Origin: Streptomyces lavendulae subsp. lavendulae
GTDB lineage: Bacteria; Actinomycetota; Actinomycetes; Streptomycetales; Streptomycetaceae
Direction: 5' to 3'
Length of the DNA: 64,000 nt
Assembly: GCF_002803845.1 (NCBI RefSeq)
Contig: NZ_CP024985.1
Coordinates: 3,844,001-3,908,000 of the forward strand
This document shows, one piece after another, positions 23,008 to 32,496 of the stretch. Below the pieces are notes generated by a model. It was not told the origin of the DNA. It did not search any database and worked only from the letters and a program-made list of their open reading frames with translations. The translations under genes were made by a program, and so were the position numbers. The stretch's first letter is position 1; each line of letters begins with the position of its first letter.

Positions 23008-25242
23008 ATGCTTGGATCTACTCACGGCACCCTCACCACCGACTTCCGCGCACGTGTCGAGGCCTGCGGGGAGACCCCCAGGACGGCCGTCCACTCCACG
23101 GCGGCGCCGGCCGACGGGGACGCGGCCGAGCTGGACGTCAGCGGACGGCCCCTGCACTCCGATGTGCCCGACCTGGACCGGTTCTTCCGGCCCGAGTCCG
23201 TGGCGGTCATCGGCGCCTCCGACGCCGACGGCAGACCCAACACCGGCATCACGCGGCAGCTCATCGCCTGGGCCGGGCGCGTCGGGGCCCGCATCCACCC
23301 CGTGCACCCCACCCGCGCCACCGTCTTCGGGCTGCCCTGCCACGCCTCCGTGGCCGACCTCCCCGAACAGGTGGACCTCGCCGTCCTGCTCGTCTCGGAC
23401 CCGGTCCCCGTCATCGAGCAACTCGCCGACACCAAGGTGAAGTTCGCGGTGGCCTTCGCCTCCGGCTTCGCCGAAACCGGCGCCGCGGGAGCAGCCGCCC
23501 AGGCCCGCCTGACGACCGCCGTCCAGCGCTCCGGCCTGCGCCTGCTGGGCCCGAACACCAACCTCAACGCCTTCGAGGAGTTCCGCGAGGACCTCGACGG
23601 CCCCGCCATCGCCCTCATCACCCAGTCCGGCCACCAGGGCCGCCCCGTCTACACCCTCCAGGAGCTCGGCATCCGCCTCTCCCACTGGGCGCCGACGGGC
23701 AACGAGGCCGACCTGGAGACCTCCGACTTCATCTCGTACTTCGCCGAACAGCCCGAGATCGGGGCCATCGCCTGCTACGTCGAGGGCCTCAAGGACGGCC
23801 GCCAGTTCCTCCTCGCCGCCGACCGGGCCGCCCGCAACGGGGTACCCGTCGTCGCCGTCAAGGTCGGCCGCACCGAGACCGGCGCCCGTACGGCCGCCTC
23901 CCACACCGGCAAGCTCACCGGGGCCGACACCGTCGTGGACGCCGCCATGCGGCAGTTCGGCGTGATCCGCGTCGACGGACTCGACGAGCTCCAGGACACC
24001 GCCGCCCTCCTCGCCCGGGCCCGCCCGCCCCGCGCCGACGGGGTCGTCGTCTACTCCATCTCCGGCGGCACCGGCGCCCACTTCTCCGACCTCGCCACCG
24101 AGGCGGGCCTCACCCTGCCCACCCTCTCCGCGGCCAAGCAGCAGGAACTCCACCAGTGGATCCCCGACTACCTGGGCGTGGCCAACCCCGTCGACAACGG
24201 CGGCCACCCCGTCGGCGACTGGCGCGGCCGCAAGATCATCGACGCGATCCTCGCCGACCCCTCCGTAGGCGTCCTGATCTGTCCGATCACCGGCCCCTTC
24301 CCGCCGATGAGCGACAAGCTCGCCCAGGACCTGGTGGACGCGGCGGAAGCCACCGACAAACTCGTCTGCGTCATCTGGGGCTCCCCCGTCGGCACCGAGG
24401 AGGCCTACCGCACCACCCTGCTCGGCTCCTCCCGCGTGGCCACCTTCCGCACCTTCGGCAACTGCATCACCGCCGTCCGCGCCTACCTCGGCCACCACCG
24501 CTTCACCGCCTCCTACCGCTCCCCCTTCGACGACGCCCCCCGTACCCCCTCCCCGTCCTTCCGCAAGGCCCAGGCCCTGATGCGGCCCGGCCAGCAGCTC
24601 AGCGAACACGCGGCCAAGCAGCTCCTGCGGGCCTACGGGATCCGGGTCCCCCGCGAGCAGCTCGTCACCAGCGCGGCGGCGGCCGTCCGGGCCGCCGGCC
24701 TGGTCGGCTACCCCGTGGTCATGAAGGCCTCGGGCCCCCAGCTGGGCCACAAGACCGAACTGGGCCTGGTCAAGATCGGCCTCACCTCGGCGAGCCAGAT
24801 CCGCGACGCGTACCGGGAACTCACCGACATCGCCCGCTACGAGAACATCCCGCTGGACGGGATCCTCGTCTGCCAGATGGTCGAACGGGGCGTCGAGATG
24901 GTCGTCGGCGTCACCCAGGACGACCTCTTCGGCCCCACCGTCACCGTCGGCCTCGGGGGCGTCCTGGTGGAGGTACTGCACGACGCCGCCGTCCGCGTAC
25001 CGCCCTTCGGGGAGGACCAGGCCCGCCACATGCTGACCGAGCTGCGCGGCCACCCGCTCCTGGAGGGGGTCAGGGGCGCACCCCCGGCGGACGTGGACGC
25101 GCTGGTGGAGGTCATCCTCCGGGTCCAGCGGATGGCGCTGGAACTGGGTGACGTCCTGTCCGAGCTGGACATCAACCCCCTGATGGTGCTTCCCCGGGGG
25201 CAGGGGGCGGTGGCTCTGGACGCCCTCGCCATCTGCCGCTGA
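23008..25242 (+). CDS. ADP-forming acyl-CoA synthetase, fused alpha-beta (acetate-CoA ligase family)
   Basis: 744 residues from ATG 23008. An upstream in-frame ATG at 22966 touches the operator, while 23008 follows GGAGCGGGCGG. Domain order: CoA-binding Rossmann domain (PESVAVIGASDADGRPN), succinyl-CoA-ligase-like domains with the phosphohistidine motif AASHTGKLTGAD, and a C-terminal ATP-grasp (YPVVMKASGPQLGHKTELGLVK, ending ELDINPLMV). Makes acyl-CoA with ATP going to ADP plus Pi through a phosphohistidine. Unlike the AMP-forming ligases at both ends of the window, this may recover or activate a different acid. Confidence 0.93.
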   Translation: MLGSTHGTLTTDFRARVEACGETPRTAVHSTAAPADGDAAELDVSGRPLHSDVPDLDRFFRPESVAVIGASDADGRPNTGITRQLIAWAGRVGARIHPVHPTRATVFGLPCHASVADLPEQVDLAVLLVSDPVPVIEQLADTKVKFAVAFASGFAETGAAGAAAQARLTTAVQRSGLRLLGPNTNLNAFEEFREDLDGPAIALITQSGHQGRPVYTLQELGIRLSHWAPTGNEADLETSDFISYFAEQPEIGAIACYVEGLKDGRQFLLAADRAARNGVPVVAVKVGRTETGARTAASHTGKLTGADTVVDAAMRQFGVIRVDGLDELQDTAALLARARPPRADGVVVYSISGGTGAHFSDLATEAGLTLPTLSAAKQQELHQWIPDYLGVANPVDNGGHPVGDWRGRKIIDAILADPSVGVLICPITGPFPPMSDKLAQDLVDAAEATDKLVCVIWGSPVGTEEAYRTTLLGSSRVATFRTFGNCITAVRAYLGHHRFTASYRSPFDDAPRTPSPSFRKAQALMRPGQQLSEHAAKQLLRAYGIRVPREQLVTSAAAAVRAAGLVGYPVVMKASGPQLGHKTELGLVKIGLTSASQIRDAYRELTDIARYENIPLDGILVCQMVERGVEMVVGVTQDDLFGPTVTVGLGGVLVEVLHDAAVRVPPFGEDQARHMLTELRGHPLLEGVRGAPPADVDALVEVILRVQRMALELGDVLSELDINPLMVLPRGQGAVALDALAICR

Positions 25243-25265
25243 CCTGGCCGGTCGCTCCCCGGAAC

Positions 25266-25339
25266 CCGGGGGCTGCGCCCCCGGCCCCCTGGGGCTCCGC
25301 CCCGGAACCCGCGCCTCAACGCCGGCGAGGCTGGAATTT
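25266..25339. repeat. Intergenic hairpins plus a Streptomyces-style dispersed repeat
   Basis: CCGGGGGC-TGC-GCCCCCGG (25266-25284) and GGGGC-TCC-GCCCC (25291-25303) are followed by CCTCAACGCCGGCGAGGCTG within 25314-25339. From memory, this kind of sequence recurs in Streptomyces intergenic regions; not checked here. It may terminate the upstream synthetase transcript. Confidence 0.5.
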
Positions 25340-25371
25340 GCCGCACCCCACCCCCGACCGAACGGAGTCCC

Positions 25372-26187
25372 ATGGACGAGGTCCTGCACCGCCTGGAGGG
25401 TGGTGTCTCCTGGATCACCCTCAACCGCCCCGAGGCCATGAACGCCGTCACCTGGGAGCAGCGCGAGCACGTCATCGCCCTGCTCGCCGAGGCCTCCGCC
25501 GACCCCGCCGTACGGGCCGTCGTCCTCACCGCCACCGGCGCCGGCTTCTGCGCGGGCGCCGACCTGCGCAGCCAGCCCCCCGCCACCCCCACCGCACCGC
25601 CGGCCCCGGCCCCGGCCCCCCGCCTGGCCGGCGACGTCTCCCGCATGATCCGCCTCGGCGCGCAGCGCCTGATCACCGCGGTCCTCGACTGCGAGAAACC
25701 CGTCATCGCCGCCGTCAACGGCACCGCCGCCGGCATCGGCGCCCACCTCGCGCTCGCCTGCGACCTGGTGATCGCCGCCGAAGGCGCCCGCTTCATCGAG
25801 GTGTTCGTCCGCCGCGGCCTCGTCCCCGACGGCGGCGGCGCCTACCTCCTGCCCCGCCTCCTCGGCCCGCAGAAGGCCAAGGAGCTGCTGTTCTTCGGCG
25901 ACGCCGTCCCCGCCGAGGAGGCGGCCCGGCTCGGCCTCGTCAACAAGGTGGTGCCCGCCGACGGGCTGGAGGGGACCGCCCGCGCCTGGGCCGAGCGCCT
26001 CGCGGCAGGCCCGACCCGCGCCCTGGCACTGACCAAGCAGCTGGTCAACGCCTCCCTGGACAGCGACCGCGCCACCGCACTGGCCGCCGAGGCCACCGCC
26101 CAGGAGCTGAACATGACCACGGCCGACGCGAACGAGGGCGTGGCCAGCTTCAGGGAGCGCCGCACGCCGAAGTACCGGGGCCACTGA
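25372..26187 (+). CDS. Enoyl-CoA hydratase/isomerase family protein
   Basis: 271 residues. Crotonase fold: LNRPEAMNAVTWEQ at 18-31, GFCAGADLR at about 59-67, a Pro/Ala-rich loop at 70-85, NGTAAGIGAHLALACDL at about 114-130, and VRRGLVPDGGGAYLLPRLLG. The first hydratase Glu position reads His (GIGAHLAL), while the second region has Asp in VPDGG, as in PaaG/isomerase-type members. Probably an isomerase or other CoA-ester enzyme. CGGAG precedes ATG 25372. It may be cotranscribed with the synthetase, but hairpins lie between. Confidence 0.9.
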   Translation: MDEVLHRLEGGVSWITLNRPEAMNAVTWEQREHVIALLAEASADPAVRAVVLTATGAGFCAGADLRSQPPATPTAPPAPAPAPRLAGDVSRMIRLGAQRLITAVLDCEKPVIAAVNGTAAGIGAHLALACDLVIAAEGARFIEVFVRRGLVPDGGGAYLLPRLLGPQKAKELLFFGDAVPAEEAARLGLVNKVVPADGLEGTARAWAERLAAGPTRALALTKQLVNASLDSDRATALAAEATAQELNMTTADANEGVASFRERRTPKYRGH

Positions 26188-26194
26188 GACCGGC

Positions 26195-26989
26195 CTACAT
26201 CTGCGGGTCCGGCTTCAGCAGGGCGAACACCGCCCCGGCCGGGTCGGAGGCCCACGCGATCCGGCCGACCGCCGGCACGTCCACGGCCGGCATCAGGACC
26301 TCGCCGCCCCCGCCCTCGGCGGCGATGACGGTGGCGTCCACGTCGGCGACGTTGAAGTAGGGCACCCAGCGCGGCACGATGGACGATCCCCCGCCCGCGC
26401 CCTCGCCCTGCGGGGCGACGCCGCCGAAGGAGCCCTCCTGCTGGTCGCCGTCGGCGATGCTGAGCACCCGGTACAGCATGCCGGGGGTCCGCATCTCCGA
26501 GTGCCGCCACCCGAACAGGCCGCGGTAGAAGGCGATGTCGGCGACCGGGTCCGGCACGTGCAGCTCCACCCACACCAGGGAGTTCACGTCGGAGGTCAGG
26601 CCCAGGCCACCGGTCTTGCCGGGCTGCCAGCAGGCGAACTCCACGCCCTGCGGGTCGGTGAACTGGGCGAGCCAGCCCTCCCCCATGACGTCCATGGGCT
26701 CCATCCGTACGGTCCCGCCCCCGGCCCGTACCGCTTCGGCGGTGGCGCGGGCGTCGGGGGTCTGGAAGTGCACCATCCAGGCGGAGCGCGCGCCCTCCTC
26801 GGTGAGCGGGCCGAGCGCGGCGACGGTCTTGCCCTGGAGCTGGAAGAAGCCGTACCCGCCGGCCTCGGGCCCGGCGGAGACGAACTTCCAGCCGAAGACC
26901 CGGGCGTAGAACGCGGCGGCGGCCGCGGTGTCGGGGCTGCCGAGGTCGAGCCAGTTGGGTGATCCGGTGCGGAAGTCGGTGCCGAGCAT
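26195..26989 (-). CDS. Two-domain VOC-family protein
   Basis: 264 residues, two VOC modules (about 5-120 and 130-262) with FYARVFGWKF, DPQGVEFACWQPG, VADIAFYRGLFGW and DPAGAVFALLKPD. Same architecture as the gene at 10807 but clearly diverged. Divergent from the flavin reductase across an operator at 27121, so possibly in the same regulon; a ring-cleavage dioxygenase is not supported because the extradiol signature is absent. GGAGGAGAAGCC precedes ATG 26989. Confidence 0.87.
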   Translation of the reverse strand: MLGTDFRTGSPNWLDLGSPDTAAAAAFYARVFGWKFVSAGPEAGGYGFFQLQGKTVAALGPLTEEGARSAWMVHFQTPDARATAEAVRAGGGTVRMEPMDVMGEGWLAQFTDPQGVEFACWQPGKTGGLGLTSDVNSLVWVELHVPDPVADIAFYRGLFGWRHSEMRTPGMLYRVLSIADGDQQEGSFGGVAPQGEGAGGGSSIVPRWVPYFNVADVDATVIAAEGGGGEVLMPAVDVPAVGRIAWASDPAGAVFALLKPDPQM

Positions 26990-27120
26990 GGCTTCTCCTC
27001 CTGGAGTACGGGGACGCCGGTACGAGTCCACCCGCCACCATGCCGAGCCCCCGCGTACGAGGGCCCGTACGGGCCACGGGGGCCGGGTCGTTTCACCCGT
27101 TCGGGCGCCCCTCTTCCTAT

Positions 27121-27135
27121 CTGACGCACCGTCAG
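27121..27135. promoter_or_regulatory. Regulon operator, CTGAC-GCACC-GTCAG
   Basis: Exact copy 18 bp upstream of the flavin reductase start and 132 bp upstream of the divergent VOC gene start. Confidence 0.75.
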
Positions 27136-27152
27136 GTTCAATCGGTGGCGTG

Positions 27153-27779
27153 ATGGGACACGCAGGGATGGCGGCCACCGTCGTCCGATACCTCAGGTCG
27201 GTCGGCTCCCCCACCTCCACGGGGCCGGAGCCCGACCGCGTCGACGCCCTGCCCCGCCCCGACCTGCGGGCCGTCGGGGAGGACGAGCGGGCGCCGGTCA
27301 GCCCCGCCGAGTTCCGGGCCGTCCTCGGGAACTTCGCGAGCGGGGTCACCGTCATCACCGCCCCGGCGGCGGAGGGCGAGGAGGGCCCGGCGGGCTTCGC
27401 CTGCCAGTCCTTCGCCTCGCTCTCCCTGGACCCGCCCCTGGTCACCTTCATGGTGGCCCGCACGTCGACCACCTGGCCGCGGATCGCCCGCGCCGGGGTG
27501 TTCTGCGTCAACGTCCTCGGGGCCGAGCAGGGCGAGCTGTGCCGGTCCTTCGCGGTGAGCGGCGCCGACAAGTTCGCCGGGGTCGCGCACCGGCCCGCGC
27601 CCGTCACCGGATCGCCCCGGCTCGACGACGTGCCCGCCTGGATCGACTGCCGGATCCACGCCGTCCACACCGGCGGGGACCACCTGATCGTGGTGGGCCG
27701 GGTCGTGGCCATGGGCGCGGCGGGCGAGGGCGACCCGCTCCTCTTCCACAAGGGCCGCTTCGGCCGCTTGGCCGACTGA
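27153..27779 (+). CDS. Flavin reductase domain protein (HsaB/HpaC-like)
   Basis: 208 residues. The flavin reductase core begins at about 50 (FRAVLGNFASGVTVIT) with FACQSFASLSLDPPLVTFMV and a C-terminal DHLIVVGRV strand. It reduces FMN or FAD with NAD(P)H for a partner monooxygenase. No two-component oxygenase is next to it, so the partner is elsewhere. The first 45 residues are a variable tail. ATG 27153 is the first in frame after the operator; longer starts would run through it. Confidence 0.9.
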   Translation: MGHAGMAATVVRYLRSVGSPTSTGPEPDRVDALPRPDLRAVGEDERAPVSPAEFRAVLGNFASGVTVITAPAAEGEEGPAGFACQSFASLSLDPPLVTFMVARTSTTWPRIARAGVFCVNVLGAEQGELCRSFAVSGADKFAGVAHRPAPVTGSPRLDDVPAWIDCRIHAVHTGGDHLIVVGRVVAMGAAGEGDPLLFHKGRFGRLAD

Positions 27780-27938
27780 CCGCTGCGCCCCCGCACCCGC
27801 ACCCCTCACACCACTCGGAGCACCCCAAGCCCCATCCCCCACAGGGAGATTGACGGAAAACCTCCACGCCCGCGACCGCCGCCGCGTGATGGGCTGGGCC
27901 GCGCGACTCCACGCGCCCTTCCACCCGGAGGTCCGGTC

Positions 27939-28493
27939 ATGCGCCCCACGCTCCGTACGTTCTCCCTCGCTCTCGGCATCGCGAGCGCGGCCCTGCTCGG
28001 CACGTCCCAGTCCGTCTCCGCCGCCTCCCCCGGTCCCGTACCCGCCGTGGCCCCCGCCTCCGCGCGGGCCGGCTCCGACGGCGGCCTCGTGCTCCAGGGC
28101 ACCGGCAGCTCCGCCGAGGGGACTCAGGAGCCCTCCGCCGCCGAGGTGTGCGTCTTCGAGACCCGGGGCGACTACGTGCACGTGTCCTCGTCGGCCTTCG
28201 AGGCCTCGGGCCACGGCTGGTGGGTCAACGGCAACTGCCCCACCACCACGGCGGTCGTCACCGTCCAGCTCCAGGAGTACTACAGCGACGGGGTCTGGCG
28301 GAACGTCGGCAGCAAGGGCAAGTCCACCGTCCGCTCCGGCGGCGGCTCCCAGGGCCGGGCCACCGGCCGCGGCCCCTGCAAGAGCAGCGCGGTGACCAGC
28401 TGGCGCAGTGTCGTCGACGTGGACCTCGTCGGCCTGTCAGACTCCCCGGAGAAGCTGGTCACCGCCGGGCGGGACCTGGCCTGCCGGCTCTGA
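27939..28493 (+). CDS. Secreted protein, unknown function
   Basis: 184 residues. Signal peptide MRPTLRTFSLALGIASAALL with a cleavage site near SVSA-A (about 31). The mature part has four cysteines (VCVFET, NGNCPT, RGPCKS, DLACRL) that could form two disulfides and a compact beta-rich domain with WWVNGNCPTTTAVVTVQLQE. GGAGG lies 10 bases before ATG 27939. No family recognised. It follows the flavin reductase by 160 bp but seems unrelated. Confidence 0.8.
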   Translation: MRPTLRTFSLALGIASAALLGTSQSVSAASPGPVPAVAPASARAGSDGGLVLQGTGSSAEGTQEPSAAEVCVFETRGDYVHVSSSAFEASGHGWWVNGNCPTTTAVVTVQLQEYYSDGVWRNVGSKGKSTVRSGGGSQGRATGRGPCKSSAVTSWRSVVDVDLVGLSDSPEKLVTAGRDLACRL

Positions 28494-28536
28494 CCCGCCC
28501 GCGCGTCCCCGGCCGACGGAGCGAAGGAGAGGCGAC

Positions 28537-29292
28537 ATGACCTCCAGGCCCGACCCCACCCTGTTCGCGGCCCTGCACGGCGAGCTCGCCCCGCACCCGG
28601 CGCCCCCCGGTGGCGGCGCCGACGCGTACGGGCTCTTCCTCGCCCGGTCCTCAGCCCTGGGCTGGCTCGACACCCTCTGGGGCATGAACGACGCCGGCCG
28701 GGACCCGGCACCCGGCTCCCGCGCGGCGTGGTTCCAGGTGGCGCCGCTGGGCGGCGCGGTGCCGGTGCAGCCGTTCCTGGCCTGCGCCGGGGAGGTCGTG
28801 GCGCGGCTCGGGACCCTGCGGCTGGACGCGCTGCGGCTCCTGCTGCCGCTCCCTCGGGGCGGCGGCCCGGCCGGGGGCGCCGTCTTGGGGCTGCTCCAGG
28901 AGGCGGGCTGGTTCGCGGGTGGCGCGGAGGGCGCCGCCGTCCCCGTACGCGTCACCCTGGACAGCGGGGCCGCCGCGGACGGCGCCGCGCTGCCCGGGGC
29001 GGTGCCCGCCCTGTTGCCCTGGCTGCGGGGCTTCAAGCAGACGGTGTTCGACTGCGCGTCCGTCACCGCCGGGGAGCCGGACGAAGCCGGCGCGGCGGAC
29101 GCCGCCTACGGCCCCGCGCCCGTCGACGCGCTGTGGGGAGGACCCGCCCGGCACCGGATCGTGGTGACGGGCGGGCTCGCCGAATGGTCCCTGGACGCCC
29201 TGGGCTGGCTGGCCGCGTTCCTCGCGGAGGGCGTCGCCGCGCAGGGCGTGAGCGGCCCGCTGCTGCTCACGGCCACCGCGTCGAGCGCCTAG
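28537..29292 (+). CDS. Hypothetical protein, 251 residues
   Basis: Ala/Gly/Leu-rich soluble protein with GELAPHPAPPGGGADAYGLF, LDTLWGMNDAGRDP and FKQTVFDCASV. GAAGGAGAGG lies 5 bases before ATG 28537. No motif or family recognised. It overlaps the stop of the convergent alcohol dehydrogenase gene by 4 bp. Codon use is typical of the neighbours, so it is probably real. Confidence 0.72.
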   Translation: MTSRPDPTLFAALHGELAPHPAPPGGGADAYGLFLARSSALGWLDTLWGMNDAGRDPAPGSRAAWFQVAPLGGAVPVQPFLACAGEVVARLGTLRLDALRLLLPLPRGGGPAGGAVLGLLQEAGWFAGGAEGAAVPVRVTLDSGAAADGAALPGAVPALLPWLRGFKQTVFDCASVTAGEPDEAGAADAAYGPAPVDALWGGPARHRIVVTGGLAEWSLDALGWLAAFLAEGVAAQGVSGPLLLTATASSA

Positions 29293-30356
29293 AACGTGAG
29301 CACCCCGCGCGCCACCCGGCCGTGGTGGGCGTCGTCGACGGCCTTGGCGAAGTCCTCCACCGGGTAGGTCTCCGTCACCAGCTCGTCCAGCAGCAGTTTC
29401 CCCTGCCGGTACAGCTCGGCGTACAGGGCGATGTCGCGCTGGGGGCGCGAGGACCCGTACCGGCAGCCCATGATCGTCTTGTCCAGGTACAGGGACGACA
29501 CGAGGAAGGACGCCTCCTCCTTGAAGCCCGGCACGCCGAGCAGGACGGCCTGCCCGTGCCGGTCCAGCAGGTCGATCGCCTGCCGGATCAGCTTGACGCT
29601 GCCCACGCACTCGAAGGCGTGGTCCGCGCCCGTCGGCAGGATCTCGCGGACGGCGGCCGGGGCGTCCGCCACCTGCGAGGCATCGATGAAGTGGGTGGCG
29701 CCGAACTGCCGGGCCACCGCCTCCTTGGCCGGGTTGGCGTCCACCGCCACGATGGTGGTGGCCCCGGCGATCCGCGCGCCCTGGAGCACGTTGAGCCCGA
29801 TGCCGCCGGTGCCGATGACGACCACCGACTCGCCCCGGTCCACCCTGGCCCGGTTCAGGACGGCCCCGACGCCCGTGAGCACCCCGCAGCCGATCAGCGC
29901 GGCCGAGGTCAGCGGAATGTCCCCGGGGATCTTCACCGCCTGGACGGCCTTGACGATCGTGCGCTCGGCGAAGGCCGAGTTGGAGGCGAACTGGTAGAGC
30001 GGCTTCCCGCCCCGGGAGAACGGCTGCTTCGGCATCCCGATCGCCTTGCGGCACATGGTGGGCCGGCCCCGGTCACAGTCGGCGCAGGCCCCGCAGTTCG
30101 CGAGGGTCGACAGGGCCACGTGGTCGCCGGGCGCCACGTGCGCGACCCCCGCGCCGACCGCCTCCACCACCCCCGCCCCCTCGTGCCCGAGCACCACCGG
30201 CGGCGGGAACGGGATCGTCCCGTCGATCACCGACAGGTCGCTGTGGCACAGTCCCGCCGCACCGATCGCGACGAGCACCTCCCCCGGCCCCGGGTCCCGG
30301 ATCTCCAGGTCCGCGACCACCTGGGCCTGCTTGCCGTCGAACACGACGCCTCTCAC
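29289..30356 (-). CDS. Zinc-dependent alcohol dehydrogenase (MDR family)
   Basis: 355 residues. Catalytic zinc ligands Cys37 (GLCHSD) and His/Glu in LGHEGAG (about 58), structural zinc loop C-x2-C-x2-C-x7-C in NCGACADCDRGRPTMC, and NAD motif GTGGIGLNVLQGA at about 185. Oxidises an alcohol to aldehyde or ketone. GTG 30356 overlaps the upstream dehydrogenase stop codon, so it is the third gene of the SDR-ACAD-ADH operon. Confidence 0.94.
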   Translation of the reverse strand: MRGVVFDGKQAQVVADLEIRDPGPGEVLVAIGAAGLCHSDLSVIDGTIPFPPPVVLGHEGAGVVEAVGAGVAHVAPGDHVALSTLANCGACADCDRGRPTMCRKAIGMPKQPFSRGGKPLYQFASNSAFAERTIVKAVQAVKIPGDIPLTSAALIGCGVLTGVGAVLNRARVDRGESVVVIGTGGIGLNVLQGARIAGATTIVAVDANPAKEAVARQFGATHFIDASQVADAPAAVREILPTGADHAFECVGSVKLIRQAIDLLDRHGQAVLLGVPGFKEEASFLVSSLYLDKTIMGCRYGSSRPQRDIALYAELYRQGKLLLDELVTETYPVEDFAKAVDDAHHGRVARGVLTF

Positions 30357-31552
30357 CTGGGCTCCTTAGGCAGGCCGAGCACCCGCTCGGCGATGATGTT
30401 CCGCTGGATCTCGTCCGAGCCGCCGTAGATGGTGTCGGCGCGGGTGAACAGGAACAGGCGCTGTTCCTCGTCGAGCGCCGCCCCGTACGGGGCCTGCGGC
30501 GACCACGGGCCGGTTCCGGCGGTCGCCGCCGCGCCCCGTACGGCCACGGCCAGTTCGCCGAGCCGCCGGTGCCAGCGGCCCCACAGCAGCTTGGCCACGC
30601 TGGGCGCGCCCGGGTCCCCGGTGGTCCCGAGGGTGCGCAGGGCGTTCCACCGCATGGTGCGCAGTTCGGCCCACTGCCGTACGAGCTCGTCGCGCAGGGC
30701 GGGGTCGGGGGCGGCGGAGGTCGCGTAGGCGTGGACCACCCGTTCCAGTTCGGCCGCGAAGCCGATCTGCTGGACGAGGGTGGACACGCCCCGTTCGAGG
30801 GCGAGCAGGCCCATGGCGACGGTCCAGCCGTTGCCTTCCCCGCCGACGACGTCGGTGGCGACGGCGCCGTCGAAGAAGACCTCGTTGAACTCGGCGGTGC
30901 CGGACATCTGGCGGATGGGCCGGACCTCGATCCGGCCGGGCTGGTCCATGGGGACGAGGAGGAAGGACAGGCCCCGGTGGCGGCGCGAGCCGGCTTCGGT
31001 GCGGGCCAGGACGAAGCACCGGTCTGCGTCGTGGGCGAGGGAGGTCCAGATCTTCTGCCCGGTGACGCGCGGCAGCCCGTCGGCCGGGTCGCGCACGGCG
31101 GTGGTGCGCACCGCGGCGAGGTCGGATCCGGCGCCGGGTTCGCTGTAGCCCTGGCACCACAGTTCCTCGCCTCGGGCGATGGCGGGGAGGTGGCGGGCCT
31201 GCTGTTCGGGGGTGCCGTAGGCGATCAGGGTGGGGGCGAGGAGGTTCTCGCCGATGTGGCCGACCCGGCCGGGTGCGCGCAGCGCCGCGTACTCCTCGGC
31301 CCAGACGACCTGGCCGGTGAGGGAGAGCCGCTGCTGTCCGTAGGTCCCGGCGGGCAGGTCCCAGCCGGTGCCGATCCAGCCGCCGCGGCCGAGTTCCCGT
31401 TCCCAGGCGCGGCGGGTGGCCACCTCCTGGTGCTCGCTGCCGGGACCGCCGAGGCCGACGGCCCGTTCGTAGGGGCCTGTGAGGTGCTGTGCGAGCCAGG
31501 CGCGGGCCCGGGGTCGCAGTTCCTCGGCCTCGGTCCCGAAGCTGAAGTCCAC
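30353..31552 (-). CDS. Acyl-CoA dehydrogenase
   Basis: 399 residues. CQGYSEPGAGSDLAAVRTTA and TGQKIWTSLAHDADRCFVLART in the beta domain, and the C-terminal FAD-binding IYGGSDEIQRNIIAERVLGL. Similar to FadE types that dehydrogenate branched or cyclic acyl-CoA. GTG 31552 lies 10 bases after the SDR stop with GGAAG nearby. Middle gene of a three-gene operon, without an adjacent second subunit, so it may form a homotetramer. Confidence 0.94.
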   Translation of the reverse strand: MDFSFGTEAEELRPRARAWLAQHLTGPYERAVGLGGPGSEHQEVATRRAWERELGRGGWIGTGWDLPAGTYGQQRLSLTGQVVWAEEYAALRAPGRVGHIGENLLAPTLIAYGTPEQQARHLPAIARGEELWCQGYSEPGAGSDLAAVRTTAVRDPADGLPRVTGQKIWTSLAHDADRCFVLARTEAGSRRHRGLSFLLVPMDQPGRIEVRPIRQMSGTAEFNEVFFDGAVATDVVGGEGNGWTVAMGLLALERGVSTLVQQIGFAAELERVVHAYATSAAPDPALRDELVRQWAELRTMRWNALRTLGTTGDPGAPSVAKLLWGRWHRRLGELAVAVRGAAATAGTGPWSPQAPYGAALDEEQRLFLFTRADTIYGGSDEIQRNIIAERVLGLPKEPR

Positions 31553-31562
31553 GGGCTTCCCT

Positions 31563-32474
31563 TCACGCGTTGGGGCGGTCCTTGGCGGCCGCCGCCCTGG
31601 CCATGGCCTCCAGTTGCGCGAGCATCGGCATCGGGTCGGTGCCGACGGTGCCGGGCAGGAAGTCGGCGATCTTCTCGGGGGTCCAGGAGCCTTCGGCGTA
31701 GCCGGCGCGCAGTTCGCGGGGCTGCGCCCAGACGGCGATCTTGGGTCCGGCGATCGTGTAGACCTGCCCGGTGATGCCCTCGTCCTTGGCGCGGTCGCTG
31801 AGGAGGTAGGTGACGAGGGCGGCGACGTCCTCGGGCTCGCCGATCTCCTTGAGCTCCATGGGGACGTTCGCGGACATGCGGGTGCGGGCGACGGGGGCGA
31901 CGGCGTTGGCGGTGACCCCGTACTTGTGGAGGCCGAGGGCGGCGCTGCGGACGAGGGAGATGATCCCGCCCTTGGCGGCGCTGTAGTTGGCCTGGGCTAC
32001 GGAGCCCTGGTGGTTGCCGCTGGTGAAGCCGATGAGGGTGCCGGTGCCCTGCTTGCGCATGACGGCGGAGGCGGCCCGGAAGACGGTGAAGGTGCCCTTG
32101 AGGTGGGTGGCGAGGACCGGGTCCCATTCGGCTTCGGACATGTTGAACAGCATCCGTTCGCGCAGGATGCCGGCGACGCAGACGACGCCGTCGATGCGCC
32201 CGTACTCGGCGAGGGCGGTGTCGACGATGCGCTGTCCGCCCTCCATGGTGGAGATGTCGTCCGCGACGGCGACGGCCCGCCCTCCGGCGGCGGTGATCTC
32301 CTTGACCACGGCCTCGGCGACCTCGCTGGTGGGCTCGCCGCCCTCGATCCCGACGCCGTAGTCGTTGACGACGACCCGGGCGCCCTCGGCGGCGGCGGCG
32401 AGTGCCACGGCCCGCCCGATGCCCCGGCCCGCGCCGGTGACGGCGACGACCTTGCCTGCCAAGAAGTTCCCCAC
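31563..32474 (-). CDS. Short-chain dehydrogenase (MFE-2/17-beta-HSD4-like)
   Basis: 303 residues. NAD motif TGAGRGIGRA at 14-23, the acidic segment VVNDYGVGIEGG after beta 2 as in multifunctional-enzyme-2 dehydrogenases, and catalytic Ser (FTSGNHQGS), Tyr and Lys (YSAAKGG, about 165-171). Long C-terminal extension (WTPEKIADFLPG) as in that subfamily. Expected to oxidise a 3-hydroxyacyl-CoA or hydroxysteroid-like CoA ester. First gene of the operon; a regulon operator lies 23 bp upstream. Confidence 0.94.
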   Translation of the reverse strand: MGNFLAGKVVAVTGAGRGIGRAVALAAAAEGARVVVNDYGVGIEGGEPTSEVAEAVVKEITAAGGRAVAVADDISTMEGGQRIVDTALAEYGRIDGVVCVAGILRERMLFNMSEAEWDPVLATHLKGTFTVFRAASAVMRKQGTGTLIGFTSGNHQGSVAQANYSAAKGGIISLVRSAALGLHKYGVTANAVAPVARTRMSANVPMELKEIGEPEDVAALVTYLLSDRAKDEGITGQVYTIAGPKIAVWAQPRELRAGYAEGSWTPEKIADFLPGTVGTDPMPMLAQLEAMARAAAAKDRPNA

Positions 32475-32496
32475 GTCCGGCCCCTTCCCGCGTTTT

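Noticed and set aside
22960..26184. A 1,074-codon minus-strand frame opposite the acyl-CoA synthetase and crotonase
   Set aside because: Spans two well-defined genes antisense, with Gly/Val-rich composition typical of reverse-frame reading.
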